Origin: Vagococcus allomyrinae
GTDB taxonomy: Bacteria > Bacillota > Bacilli > Lactobacillales > Vagococcaceae
Length of the DNA stretch: 64,000 bases
Reading direction: 5' to 3'
NCBI RefSeq assembly: GCF_017829975.1
Contig: NZ_JAEEGA010000004.1
Coordinates: 1 to 64,000 of the forward strand
Each line of letters begins with the position of its first letter. The first letter of the stretch is position 1. The position numbers were made by a program, and so were the translations under genes. Below the pieces are notes generated by a model that saw nothing but the letters and a program-made list of their open reading frames with translations, did not search any database and was not told the DNA's origin. Below are positions 8,408 through 16,873 of this stretch, in pieces.

Positions 8408-9315
8408 GAATTGTTTATTAACGCTTTTTCAAGATGTGAGGTTAATTTTTCTGAAAAAAACTGCGGTTCAAGTACTTGAAGCTGATCACCGAATCCTAAC
8501 AATATTGAAAATAGCATAAAATTATTTTCTTGCATGTATATTTTGGTTGTTAAGTAACCCGCTTCCTCAGCTAAAAGTTCTCCGCCTAAGTATTCTTCCA
8601 CTAGGACTTGAATGGAACTAGGGTAACGAATAATTAGAGTCAGATACTCGTTGTGACGTTCCTTTTCCATTTGATCAATCAACTGAGGGATATTGTATTC
8701 TTGAAGCCAAGGCTGGCTATTCTTTAAATGTCTTATTCGAATTAATTTATACTGTCGCATGGCTTGTTTTTCATGAGAATAGCCATAGACATACCAAGCA
8801 TACCATTTGTAGGACACATGTAGTGGATCAATGATTACGTGACTTCTTCCACTAGTAGGACTTGTATAATCAAAACTAATCGATACTTGATCAACTACAG
8901 CTTTTTTTATCTGACTGACTTTTTCTATGACTTGTTTGTTTTCACCAACAACTGAAAAATCTAATTCCAATAATTTCTGATCAGTGTTGTTGGAAAAAAT
9001 ATGAAAGACTTTTTCATAAGTATCATCAATTTTTTGGTCACCATAGATAGTTTTTAGACTGGTTAATGCCAGTAAAAGATACTGAGCGTTCGTTTCAGTT
9101 AATAGATTACCACTCAACTGATACGTTTGCTGAATAGCATACCCGCCATTGACACCTGTTTCAGCGTAAATCGGAATGCCAGCTAAAGAAAGAGTGTCTA
9201 TATCACGGATAATTGTCCGTCGTGACACACCAAATTCTTTTGCCAACTGACTGCCACTAACGCTTTCTCTGTTTAACAAGTAAAATAAAATACTAAGGAT
9301 TCGTTCTATCTTCAC
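8398..9315 (-). CDS. HTH/WYL-domain transcriptional regulator (YafY/DeoR-like)
   Basis: The 305-residue protein has an N-terminal winged helix (residues 1-60, ILSILFYLLNRESVSGSQLA then EFGVSRRTIIRDIDTLS) and a central WYL domain (about 130-215, with the YKWYAWYVYGYSHE core where the family has WYL), plus a C-terminal WCX-like part. WYL domains bind nucleic acid or nucleotide ligands. It probably controls itself and the PfpI-like gene downstream; this pairing is frequent in Firmicutes. Translation starts with GTG at 9315 behind a weak GTGAG. Confidence 0.85.
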   Translation of the reverse strand: MKIERILSILFYLLNRESVSGSQLAKEFGVSRRTIIRDIDTLSLAGIPIYAETGVNGGYAIQQTYQLSGNLLTETNAQYLLLALTSLKTIYGDQKIDDTYEKVFHIFSNNTDQKLLELDFSVVGENKQVIEKVSQIKKAVVDQVSISFDYTSPTSGRSHVIIDPLHVSYKWYAWYVYGYSHEKQAMRQYKLIRIRHLKNSQPWLQEYNIPQLIDQMEKERHNEYLTLIIRYPSSIQVLVEEYLGGELLAEEAGYLTTKIYMQENNFMLFSILLGFGDQLQVLEPQFFSEKLTSHLEKALINNSKR

Positions 9316-9458
9316 GATTTAAGCTCACTTTCACTAATGTATAATAGTCATTGTACTCAAGAATTATTCTCGTGACAATAGCCTTACTTAAAATCTGCCT
9401 GTTAGTGTTTTCCCTTAACGCCCAGAATACGTGGTTCTCACCCTCTTTAAGCATTCAA

Positions 9459-10333
9459 TTAATCAGAAGATTTCAGCTTTAACCATTTTTTCTTTAGGCT
9501 ATTTGCAGCTATTTCCCCTAAGCATTAAGCGTGTCCGGTAACTGTCTGGCGAAGGTAGATTGGCATTTCCTGTTTATCAGCAAGCATCACTGTCAACACC
9601 ACCTCTTTTTCATCAGATATGCTACCAAGAATGACCTCTCCACTGCCATACATGTCATGGTATCTCCATCGGCAATATTTCTCAAAAGGGTCTGGGTGGT
9701 ATGATCACTTTGCCGGCACTCAAGTGCTAAGGTCCCTTGACCAGCTGAAGGAATAAAGGTGTGTTGATCAAAATTAATGACTGAAAAATGTCGCGGATTT
9801 TGCCACCCCAACCTGTTTAAACCAGCATTGGCTAAAATAATGCCAGCAAAGCCTCCTTGATTAAGCTGTTCCAATCGTTGATCAATATTTTCCCTAATTG
9901 GAGCAGGTCTTAGATCAGGCCGCAGTTGTAATAATTCTACCTCACGGCGGAAGCTGCTTGTTCCAATAAGAGCAGCCACTGGTAACTGTTCAAGTGTTTT
10001 TCCTTCTCTGATAATTAAACTATCAAAGGGGTTTTCTCGTTTTGGATAGACCACGGTGAGTCCTTCCGTCTGCTTTATTGGCAGATCTTTTAAACTATGA
10101 ACAGCAAAATCAAGCTCCTTTGCTAGGATAGCTGAACTAAGTTCGTCTGCAAAAACACCTTGTGGGCCAAGTTCACTAAGTGGTGTCTGTTTATCTCGGT
10201 CTCCCAGCGTTCCCATTAATATCAGTTCGAATTGATAGCCTGGGGCTATCTTAGTTAAGGCTCCCACTACTATGTTCGTCTGTGCTATGGCCAAAGGGCT
10301 GTTTCGCGTCCCGACTCGCACCTTTTTTTTCAT
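9459..10333 (-). pseudogene. hemC: relic of porphobilinogen deaminase (hydroxymethylbilane synthase)
   Basis: Residues 1-235 from the ATG at 10333 (AAGGAG upstream) are clear HemC: VRVGTRNSPLAIAQT, FADELSSAILAKELDFAVHSLKDLP, GTSSFRREVELL, ENIDQRLEQL, FIPSAGQGTLALECR. After AVERSFLVA the frame breaks. The segment with the cysteine that carries the dipyrromethane cofactor (family ERAFL...GGCQVPIG) is missing. The frame stops near 9594, but the adjacent frame still encodes domain-3 remnants VMLADKQEMPIYLRQTVTG and, after an in-frame stop, GEIAANSLKKK down to 9459. With no cofactor cysteine, a frameshift and an extra stop, it cannot be functional. No other heme gene is nearby. Confidence 0.85.
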
Positions 10334-10408
10334 AAGTAAGCTCCTTCTTGCTAAGTTAAAATGTAAGACAACCGTGGCTTGTGACAAGTTACTAACTCAA
10401 TTAAACTG

Positions 10409-10496
10409 CTTCAGCCAGCTTGTATGGATATTTAGCTATTGTCAAACTCAAGCTGAAGTAATTTTTTATGTGACAAAATTGTTAGATCGTTGTCAC
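10409..10496 (+). promoter_or_regulatory. two hairpins in the gap upstream of the YxeA-like gene
   Basis: CTTCAGC-CAG-CTTG (10409-10422) pairs with CAAGCTGAAG (10449-10458), followed by TAATTTTTTATG as in an intrinsic terminator. A second stem GTGACAA / TTGTCAC spans 10470-10496. A third GTGACAA lies at 10381. As no plus-strand gene precedes them they look like leader (attenuator) or operator elements of the yxeA-like gene or the decayed hemC. Function is not known. Confidence 0.3.
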
Positions 10497-10565
10497 GAGA
10501 TTTCGAAGACAATATTCATTTTTTGATTTATGATAGGTTTATTAACTGTATAAGGAGCACCTCTC

Positions 10566-10961
10566 ATGAAAAGAAAGATATTTTTAATTGGCCTACCACT
10601 TTTGTTGATTATTGGCATATTTTTTGCTGCACCATCACTGACTCGTAATCATACCTCTTCGACCGCTATGGTCATTGACTTATTGAATCCTCGGATCAGT
10701 AATTCGATTCTTTATGTCAAGACCTCTGCAGACTATGAAGAAAGCTTTATAGATGACGCCAATGGTCAAGAAAATTTTACTTATTTGACTGTTGGTTATG
10801 ATCAACATGGTGTCTCCCGTAAAATATTATACACTTCTTTTGGTAGAAAAATGACGCCAGATAAATATTTGAAATTACTAATCAAAGGTCAAAACGTTCG
10901 AACGTTTGAGGAAGTTCAGCCAGAATCAATTCCTGAAAAAGCCTTTGATCAATTAAACTAG
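10566..10961 (+). CDS. YxeA family (DUF1093) secreted protein
   Basis: The 131-residue protein has an uncleaved or cleavable N-terminal helix (residues 5-22, IFLIGLPLLLIIGIFFAA) and the YxeA-type beta domain: SILYVKTSADY, NFTYLTVGYDQHGVSRKI, RKMTPDKYLKLLIKG, VRTFEEVQPESIPEKAFDQL. YxeA proteins are small exported proteins of Firmicutes, often linked to envelope stress or bacitracin-type ABC transporters, but no partner lies nearby. GGAG precedes the ATG. Its last 9 bp overlap the convergent lysR gene. Confidence 0.75.
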   Translation: MKRKIFLIGLPLLLIIGIFFAAPSLTRNHTSSTAMVIDLLNPRISNSILYVKTSADYEESFIDDANGQENFTYLTVGYDQHGVSRKILYTSFGRKMTPDKYLKLLIKGQNVRTFEEVQPESIPEKAFDQLN

Positions 10962-11825
10962 TGTGGCCATTTTAGCTTGAAAAAAATCAATAAATTGCTG
11001 AGCTTCCTTTGTGATTGTTTTGGTTAAAATATATGTTAGGGATTGAGGAGGTGTGATTTTATCATTAGGAATGTTGACAAGTGTTTGTCTACCTAGTTCT
11101 TCCTTGACCATCGTTAGGGGAAGATAAGAGACGCCTAACCCTTGTTCAATAAACCTTTTGGTAATTTCGATTTGGTTGACTTTCATTGTTTGTATTTTGG
11201 GGTAATGATGCTTAACATCTCCTAATAAAGGATCCCAATATTCTGGGTGATTGTGAGTGATTAAGCGATAGTCTTCAAACAGCTGGCATTCGCTGTATGT
11301 TTGATCAAAGCGAGGAGGAGCAATCAGAACAACCTCTTCTTCGTGAATAATTCGGCAAGATAGATCAAGATGACTTGGTTTAAGACGTGTTAAGCCAAGG
11401 TTCGCCTTTCCAGAGCGGATCTCTTCACTTATTTCAAAGGACTTCAGTACATTAATCAATAGTTCGATTGAAGGATTTTTAAACGTAAACTCTTGCAAAA
11501 AAGCTGGCAAAACTGATGACGCAATTTGTGGGGCTACAGCAATGACTAACTTCTTTTTAAAGCCTTGTTGCCATCTTTCGAATTCGCCCAAGCCCTCATC
11601 GTATTTTGCGACGATGGTTTGAGCGGTCGATCTAAAATGTTGGCCTGCTTCGGTTAGGACAACCCCTTTTCCAATTCTATCAAAAAGTTTAGTGTTCAAG
11701 TTTTCTTCTAGCTTACTGATGTGTTTTGTAACGGCTGGTTGTGTCAAATACAATTCTTCAGAAGCCTGTCTAAAATTTTCGTATTTAGCCGCTATCAGAA
11801 ATGTCTTCATCCATTTAATCTCCAT
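10953..11825 (-). CDS. LysR-family transcriptional regulator
   Basis: The 290-residue protein has a typical LysR N-terminal winged helix (residues 1-60, WMKTFLIAAKYENFRQASEE then LYLTQPAVTKHISKLEENLN) and a periplasmic-binding-like effector domain (about 90-285). It resembles the CysL/YwfK group in general layout. It is divergent from the methyltransferase gene, its most likely target, with a T-N11-A box beside its own start. Confidence 0.85.
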   Translation of the reverse strand: MEIKWMKTFLIAAKYENFRQASEELYLTQPAVTKHISKLEENLNTKLFDRIGKGVVLTEAGQHFRSTAQTIVAKYDEGLGEFERWQQGFKKKLVIAVAPQIASSVLPAFLQEFTFKNPSIELLINVLKSFEISEEIRSGKANLGLTRLKPSHLDLSCRIIHEEEVVLIAPPRFDQTYSECQLFEDYRLITHNHPEYWDPLLGDVKHHYPKIQTMKVNQIEITKRFIEQGLGVSYLPLTMVKEELGRQTLVNIPNDKITPPQSLTYILTKTITKEAQQFIDFFQAKMATLV

Positions 11826-11835
11826 AAGCCCTCCG

Positions 11836-11850
11836 ATAACGAATCGTTAT
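11836..11850. promoter_or_regulatory. LysR-type binding box
   Basis: ATAACGA-A-TCGTTAT is a perfect dyad with the T-N11-A form bound by LysR regulators. It lies 10 bp upstream of the lysR start, fitting autorepression and control of the divergent gene. Confidence 0.55.
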
Positions 11851-11960
11851 TAAATTCAATCATAATCGTTTCTTTTATTTATCATTCTAATTTATTATAA
11901 TTGATTTAGGACGATCATGCATTGCATAAATTATTATTCAGCATTTTGAAGGAGGAAATA

Positions 11961-12725
11961 ATGACATTAAAAGATTCGTGGAACTCGCAGCTTTATGATC
12001 AACAACATCAATTTGTCTCTCGTCATGGTGAGAGTTTGATTGATCTATTAAAGCCAAAACCAGGTGAAAAAATTCTTGACATTGGCTGTGGCACTGGCGA
12101 TTTAGCTCAAGAAATAACTACCTATGGAGCCAGTATAGTCGGCGTTGATAAGTCGCTAAATATGGTCAACCAAGCCAGAAAAAAATTCCCAGACCTAACT
12201 TTCCAAGCAGGAGACGCTACTGAGTTGACTTTTAGTAATGAATTTGATGCTGTTTTTTCAAATGCGACACTTCATTGGGTAAAGGAGCCTGAGAAAGCCT
12301 TAAGCTCAATTTTTCAAAGCCTAAAAAAGGGCGGTCGCTTGGTGGCGGAGTTAGGTGGCCAAGGTAACTGTCAAACATTGACCGATAGCCTCATAAGAGG
12401 ATTTGAGAAAACCGATATTGTCTACAATCAGGAGTTCTTTCCTTGGTTTTTCCCAAGTATTGGTGATTATCTGGTATTGATGGAAAAGTCTGGTTTTAAC
12501 GTCATCTATGGGTGCTATTTTGATCGTCCGACACCGTTAGTGGACGATCAAGGGTTGGAAAATTGGTTAAATATGTTTGCCTCGTCATTTTTTGAAGGCG
12601 TTTCTGACACTGAAAAACGTGAGATTGTTAAACAGGTTCAAATAGATCTGGCACCAAAGTTGTATCAGGATAACCAATGGATACTAGACTATAAACGAAT
12701 CAGAGTGATCGGCATAAAAGATTAA
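11961..12725 (+). CDS. class I SAM-dependent methyltransferase
   Basis: The 254-residue protein has the Rossmann methyltransferase motifs: ILDIGCGTGDLAQ (motif I, about 38-50), acidic VGVDKS (motif II), AGDATEL and FDAVFSNATLHWVKEPEKAL (motifs III-IV). Overall it resembles trans-aconitate methyltransferase-like and UbiE-like enzymes, but the substrate is not readable from sequence. The start at 11961 is chosen because GAAGGAGGAAATA immediately precedes it; an upstream in-frame ATG at 11922 has no ribosome binding site. Divergent from the LysR gene, which probably controls it. Confidence 0.8.
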   Translation: MTLKDSWNSQLYDQQHQFVSRHGESLIDLLKPKPGEKILDIGCGTGDLAQEITTYGASIVGVDKSLNMVNQARKKFPDLTFQAGDATELTFSNEFDAVFSNATLHWVKEPEKALSSIFQSLKKGGRLVAELGGQGNCQTLTDSLIRGFEKTDIVYNQEFFPWFFPSIGDYLVLMEKSGFNVIYGCYFDRPTPLVDDQGLENWLNMFASSFFEGVSDTEKREIVKQVQIDLAPKLYQDNQWILDYKRIRVIGIKD

Positions 12726-12928
12726 TCTGGCTACATATAAGGCTATGTCTTTCTTTTCAAGCAGTTTACTAGTATCACCTAGTCAATTAGATACCCATCT
12801 TCACAGATTGTTCATCTTTATTTCAACACCTATTAGTTGATATCTCTGGATTTAAGTGCTAACATTTAATTATAAAGATTCAGCGTGACATTAGATGAAA
12901 ACATACTGGTAAAAAGGAGTGATGGATC

Positions 12929-13312
12929 ATGATTAATGTAGCGGTCACCATATACCTATTAGGAATCATCGTATTTTCATCTCTCGCCTATCGCTTGAAG
13001 GTGAACGATGGGTATCAAGATTTAACGAGACTGACTTTTATTAAAAATATCAAGGACGACTATCAAACCTTTGTCGCAAAAGCAAGAATGTTTGCCCGGT
13101 ATACATTGTCCTTTTTAACTTCTTCGGCGATGATTTTTTGTGGTGGATTAATTGTTAGCCTAGTTATTAATAGCCGCATTTATACAGAACAATCATTGTC
13201 TATCATGATTATTTTGGCAATTAGTTTGTTTTTACAACAGTTTTTCTTCGCCCGCTTATTGGTTAAAACGACTTACTTAAAAAAATTAATTTATTTACGA
13301 ACTCATGACTAG
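12929..13312 (+). CDS. small membrane protein of unknown function
   Basis: The 127-residue protein has three hydrophobic helices (about residues 2-20, 58-80 and 88-112) separated by a charged loop (NDGYQDLTRLTFIKNIKDD). AAAAAGGAG lies upstream at good spacing and a terminator follows. No family is recognised. Confidence 0.6.
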   Translation: MINVAVTIYLLGIIVFSSLAYRLKVNDGYQDLTRLTFIKNIKDDYQTFVAKARMFARYTLSFLTSSAMIFCGGLIVSLVINSRIYTEQSLSIMIILAISLFLQQFFFARLLVKTTYLKKLIYLRTHD

Positions 13313-13337
13313 TCCAACATGGCTAGTCTTTTTCTTT
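13308..13337 (+). terminator. terminator after the 127-residue membrane protein
   Basis: GACTAG / CTAGTC stem around a 9-nt loop followed by TTTTTCTTT; the stem begins at the stop codon. Confidence 0.65.
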
Positions 13338-13632
13338 AGTAAAAATTGTTATTGAACACCGAGGTGATTAATAGGCATGACTCTTCACAACAATTTGTTT
13401 CAGCGGTTGGCGCTTCTTCTGATAACCTCCTTTCAATTTGTAAGAAATTTGAATGTATCCTGAGGCTTAACGATATGCTCTTTCAAAGGTAGTCGGAAGA
13501 TTAGCCTTTTTATTTTGACTAAAATGAGGCTAAAATCACCCTACTCTGAATTTATGATCAATAGGTTGTTTCCTGAATCAGCTTAAGATACAATAGACAC
13601 AAATAAAATAGATTAGTTCAGGAGAATAAAAG
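13338..13632. other. non-coding gap with a dyad and possible micro-ORF
   Basis: About 295 bp before the MFS gene. An inverted repeat (GATTAGCC ... GGCTAAAATC) lies near 13498-13540. A 28-codon frame from the ATG at 13378 has a distant AGGTG, and I do not regard it as supported. GGAG at 13621-13624 serves the MFS start. Confidence 0.35.
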
Positions 13633-14904
13633 ATGACAGAACCTAACTTAAGCTTCGATTTAAAAGATTGGAAGAAAAATTTTTATCTCTTTTTAATTGG
13701 TCAGTTCCTTTCAGGCATTACCAGTATGGTTGTTCAATATTCAATTATTTGGTATCTAACTAAAAAAACGGGATCTGCGACGATCCTCAGCTTTGCTACG
13801 TTATTAGGAATGATCCCCATGGTAGTTTTAAGCCCCTTTGTTGGCCCTTTAATTGATCGTTTCAATAAGAAAAGATTACTGATTATTACAGACATTATTG
13901 TGGCGATTTTCGCCATCATACTGTCGATTGCTGGGACTATCTCACCAAGCTTTCCCCTTTGGCTAGTTTTTGTGTCACTTTTTGTTCGCTCAATCGCTCA
14001 AACCTTTCAGATGCCAACGATCCAATCGATTATCCCGACGATGGTTCCCGAAAGTGAGTTAACCAAAGTAAATGGTCAGTTGGGGATGGTTCAATCGGCT
14101 AACTTTATTATCGCCCCTGCTTTAGGTGCCTTTCTTTTCGCGATCATCCCGATGAACCGTTTGATTCTTCTCGATGTTTTTGGGGCTATTTTAGGTGTAG
14201 GTATGTTGTTACTCGTCATGATTCCTAGTCTAGTTTCTGAGGGAGAAAGGGTTCATCTGTTAGCGGACACAAAATTTGGGTTAAAAAAGCTAACTGAAAA
14301 CAAAGGACTCTGGTATATCACGATTATTGGGGCAGCTTTTACCTTGATTTTCATGCCTGCGGCAAGTTTATATCCTTTGATGACCATGGACTATTTTAAT
14401 GGGTCAGTTGGGCAAGCTGGGTTGATAGAAGTGGTTTATTCTGTGGGGATGCTGGTAGGTGGCGCTTTTATTGGCGTTTTCGGCAAATGGAAGGATCGCA
14501 TGAAACCAATCTTAGTGGCTTATTTAGTCCTAGGTCTGACCATAGGTGCTAGTGGTTTTTTACCAGGAACAAGTAATGGCTTTATTTTCTTTGTCGTATT
14601 AAATACAATTGCTGGTGTTGCTACACCTTATTTCAACACGTTATTAATGTCAATGATTCAACAAAGTTACGATCCCAAAATTTTAGGTCGTGTTTTAGGG
14701 GTGTTAAATTCCCTTATGAGTATCACCGGGCCCGTTGGGTTGCTTTTTGCAGGACCTCTTGCTGATAAAATTGGTGTTGAAATGTTATTTGTGATAGCCG
14801 GTGGTGGCACGTTGCTTTGTGGTATTCTGACTTTTACGATTCCAGCTGCAAGACATTATGATAAGGAATTACAAGCTAGATTATCTAAAAATAACATTCA
14901 ATAA
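13633..14904 (+). CDS. MFS drug-efflux-type transporter (MefA-like)
   Basis: The 423-residue protein has 12 predicted membrane helices and MFS signatures: the loop 2-3 motif GPLIDRFNKKRLLI (about 74-87), PTIQSIIPTMVPESELTKVN, and a C-terminal LGRVLGVLNSLMSITGPVG. The arrangement matches the DHA3 group that includes macrolide exporters MefA/E and EntS. The native substrate is unknown. GGAG lies before the ATG and a strong terminator follows, so it appears monocistronic. Confidence 0.8.
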   Translation: MTEPNLSFDLKDWKKNFYLFLIGQFLSGITSMVVQYSIIWYLTKKTGSATILSFATLLGMIPMVVLSPFVGPLIDRFNKKRLLIITDIIVAIFAIILSIAGTISPSFPLWLVFVSLFVRSIAQTFQMPTIQSIIPTMVPESELTKVNGQLGMVQSANFIIAPALGAFLFAIIPMNRLILLDVFGAILGVGMLLLVMIPSLVSEGERVHLLADTKFGLKKLTENKGLWYITIIGAAFTLIFMPAASLYPLMTMDYFNGSVGQAGLIEVVYSVGMLVGGAFIGVFGKWKDRMKPILVAYLVLGLTIGASGFLPGTSNGFIFFVVLNTIAGVATPYFNTLLMSMIQQSYDPKILGRVLGVLNSLMSITGPVGLLFAGPLADKIGVEMLFVIAGGGTLLCGILTFTIPAARHYDKELQARLSKNNIQ

Positions 14905-14907
14905 ATA

Positions 14908-14962
14908 AAAGCTCTTATAAAAATTGTCAAACTATCACAGCAATTTTTATAAGGGTTTTTCA
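14908..14962 (+). terminator. terminator after the MFS gene
   Basis: CTTATAAAAATTG and CAATTTTTATAAG form a 13-bp stem followed by GGGTTTTTC. Confidence 0.85.
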
Positions 14963-14972
14963 TCCTTTTTCT

Positions 14973-15009
14973 TTCACATTAAGCCTATTTTTAGTAAAAT
15001 AGGCTTAAT
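14973..15009 (+). promoter_or_regulatory. pucR1 promoter covered by a perfect inverted repeat
   Basis: ATTAAGCCTATTTT (14978-14991) and AAAATAGGCTTAAT (14996-15009) are perfect 14-bp arms around TAGT. They overlap a candidate promoter TTCACA (14973-14978), 16-bp spacer, TAAAAT (14995-15000). The dyad has no T-run and therefore looks like an operator rather than a terminator, most simply for autoregulation by the PucR protein encoded next. Confidence 0.5.
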
Positions 15010-15031
15010 GGAGTTATGAAGGAGATTTAAT

Positions 15032-16657
15032 ATGTCTACAATAGAAGAAATTTTAACGGTCCCACGTTTTTCTGATTTAAACTTAATTAATAACAAAGCT
15101 GATTTGACTCGTAAAGTTGACACGATCGAAATCTCTGAAACGCCTGACATGTCGGGATATTTGCCTCAAAATACGTTGTTATTAACCACGGCCATGGCGT
15201 TTAAAGATAATCCATCGGGGCTTTGCGACTTAATACGCGCCCTAAACAATCTGCCAAGTGCTGGTATCGCCATTAAGTTGGGCCGTTTTATTAGTGAGTT
15301 GGATCCAAAAGTAATTGAAGTGGCAGACGAATTAGGGTTTCCTATTATTCAAATTCCCGTTACTCGTACTCTTGGAGAAGTTTCTCATCAATTATTATCC
15401 TACATTTGGGATAACCATACGGAATTAATGTATTTTGCATTGGATATTCAACGAAAATTTTCTAATATGATGATGAAAGGAGCAACCGTAAACTCCTTAA
15501 TTAATCATTTGAGCTCTCTCATAAAAAGACCGATTTTTATATTGAATCCGTTTGGCGAGATCCAAGCTACTAGTCGCGGTTTTAAAATAGATGATCTATT
15601 AAAGCAAGAAATTTTCCAAGAGCTAAAAGACGATATACGTAAAGTTCAAAGTCTGGGTAAAACAGAGTCTATCGTGAAAACAAGTCGTACCGGTCAACAA
15701 CTGTTGGTCACGATTTATCCTGTTGGGAGTCATCATTTTTTCCCACATATGCTAGTTATCTTAAAATCTGATCAGTTCCCCTACCCCTTCTCTCAATTGG
15801 CCATTGAACAAGCGATTAGTGTTCTGTCCTATACAATCTATAAAGATCGCTTATTGATGATCAACGAAGGTGCTGCAAAAAAAGAGTTTTTTACGAAATT
15901 AACCGATAAAAATTTTGACGTAGACCCAGAAATTGATAATTGGATCGATTATGGTAAACCGTTTAACATTATAAAAAGTAATAGCTATCGCGCTGTGGTA
16001 ACAGAGATGTTGATTCCAGCCAAATATGACTTCCATAGTGAAGAAATCGAAGAATTGATGTTTGAATGGTTTTTTACTGAAGCCAAAAAGTACGCTAATA
16101 ACACTGTCTCATTCCCATTGTCAGATAAACGAAGAGTGGGGTTACTCTTTCAAAAACCTGAAAAAGACATTCAAGGAATGCTAATGGGGATTCACGAAAC
16201 AATTAAAAACAATTTAGGAATTTCTGTAAGTTTTGGCATTGGCAACCCAGTATCAGACATTCACCTCTTTCGTTTTTCGTTTTACGAAGCCATTGAGAGT
16301 CTCCAACGCGCTCAAGCCAAAGACAACTCACCACTTTATCTTTATGAAAATAAAGGTATTCGTAGTTTGGTCGAACAAGTTGAAGCAGATGATATTCGCT
16401 ATTTCTGCACAACTGTATTAAAAGATTTAGCATATCCTGATAATGAAAATGATATTGAACTGCGACGAACCTTGAGCACTTACTTAAATAATCAATGTCG
16501 GATTACTGAAACAGCTGAAGAATTGTTTATTCATCGCAATACTGTTAAATATCGGATTACCAAATGCGCTCAATTATTTGGCAAAGCCATTGATGATCCC
16601 GATTTAAGTATCCAACTGAGGGTCGCTTTGTTGCTTTCAATGGAGAGTGAGGAATAA
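15032..16657 (+). CDS. PucR-family transcriptional regulator (first of three)
   Basis: The 541-residue protein has an N-terminal purine catabolism regulatory domain (residues 1-125, starting STIEEILTVPRFSDLNLI), a central GGDEF-like/GAF-like region, and a C-terminal PucR helix-turn-helix (about 455-535, with ITETAEELFIHRNTVKYRIT). PucR regulators activate purine and allantoin catabolic genes in response to pathway intermediates. It is convergent with the permease-allB operon. GAAGGAG precedes the ATG. It is closer to the third PucR (from 29656) than to the second. Confidence 0.9.
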   Translation: MSTIEEILTVPRFSDLNLINNKADLTRKVDTIEISETPDMSGYLPQNTLLLTTAMAFKDNPSGLCDLIRALNNLPSAGIAIKLGRFISELDPKVIEVADELGFPIIQIPVTRTLGEVSHQLLSYIWDNHTELMYFALDIQRKFSNMMMKGATVNSLINHLSSLIKRPIFILNPFGEIQATSRGFKIDDLLKQEIFQELKDDIRKVQSLGKTESIVKTSRTGQQLLVTIYPVGSHHFFPHMLVILKSDQFPYPFSQLAIEQAISVLSYTIYKDRLLMINEGAAKKEFFTKLTDKNFDVDPEIDNWIDYGKPFNIIKSNSYRAVVTEMLIPAKYDFHSEEIEELMFEWFFTEAKKYANNTVSFPLSDKRRVGLLFQKPEKDIQGMLMGIHETIKNNLGISVSFGIGNPVSDIHLFRFSFYEAIESLQRAQAKDNSPLYLYENKGIRSLVEQVEADDIRYFCTTVLKDLAYPDNENDIELRRTLSTYLNNQCRITETAEELFIHRNTVKYRITKCAQLFGKAIDDPDLSIQLRVALLLSMESEE

Positions 16658-16796
16658 GGAAAACGCCATGGTAGGAAGTGATTCCCTCTTTATCTACCGC
16701 TTCTAAGGGGGCTCAAAGATTTATCCATCCTCATAGGATAATTTGTCTCCTCACCTAATACTTTAACTGATACAAACTTAGAAAAGCTAAACGTCA

Positions 16797-16833
16797 AAAA
16801 CAGTCTGAGAGATTAGTCCCAGACTGTTTTTGT
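16797..16833. terminator. bidirectional terminator between pucR1 and allB
   Basis: AACAGTCTG and CAGACTGTT form the stem, with a T-run on the plus side and an A-run partner for the minus strand. Confidence 0.75.
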
Positions 16834-16873
16834 AAATGTTGTCAGTTGCTTGACCGCTTGAACTTTTGGTGTT

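Noticed and set aside
13378-13464. 28-codon micro-ORF before the MFS gene
   Set aside because: AGGTG is too far from the ATG and the peptide resembles no known small toxin or leader peptide.
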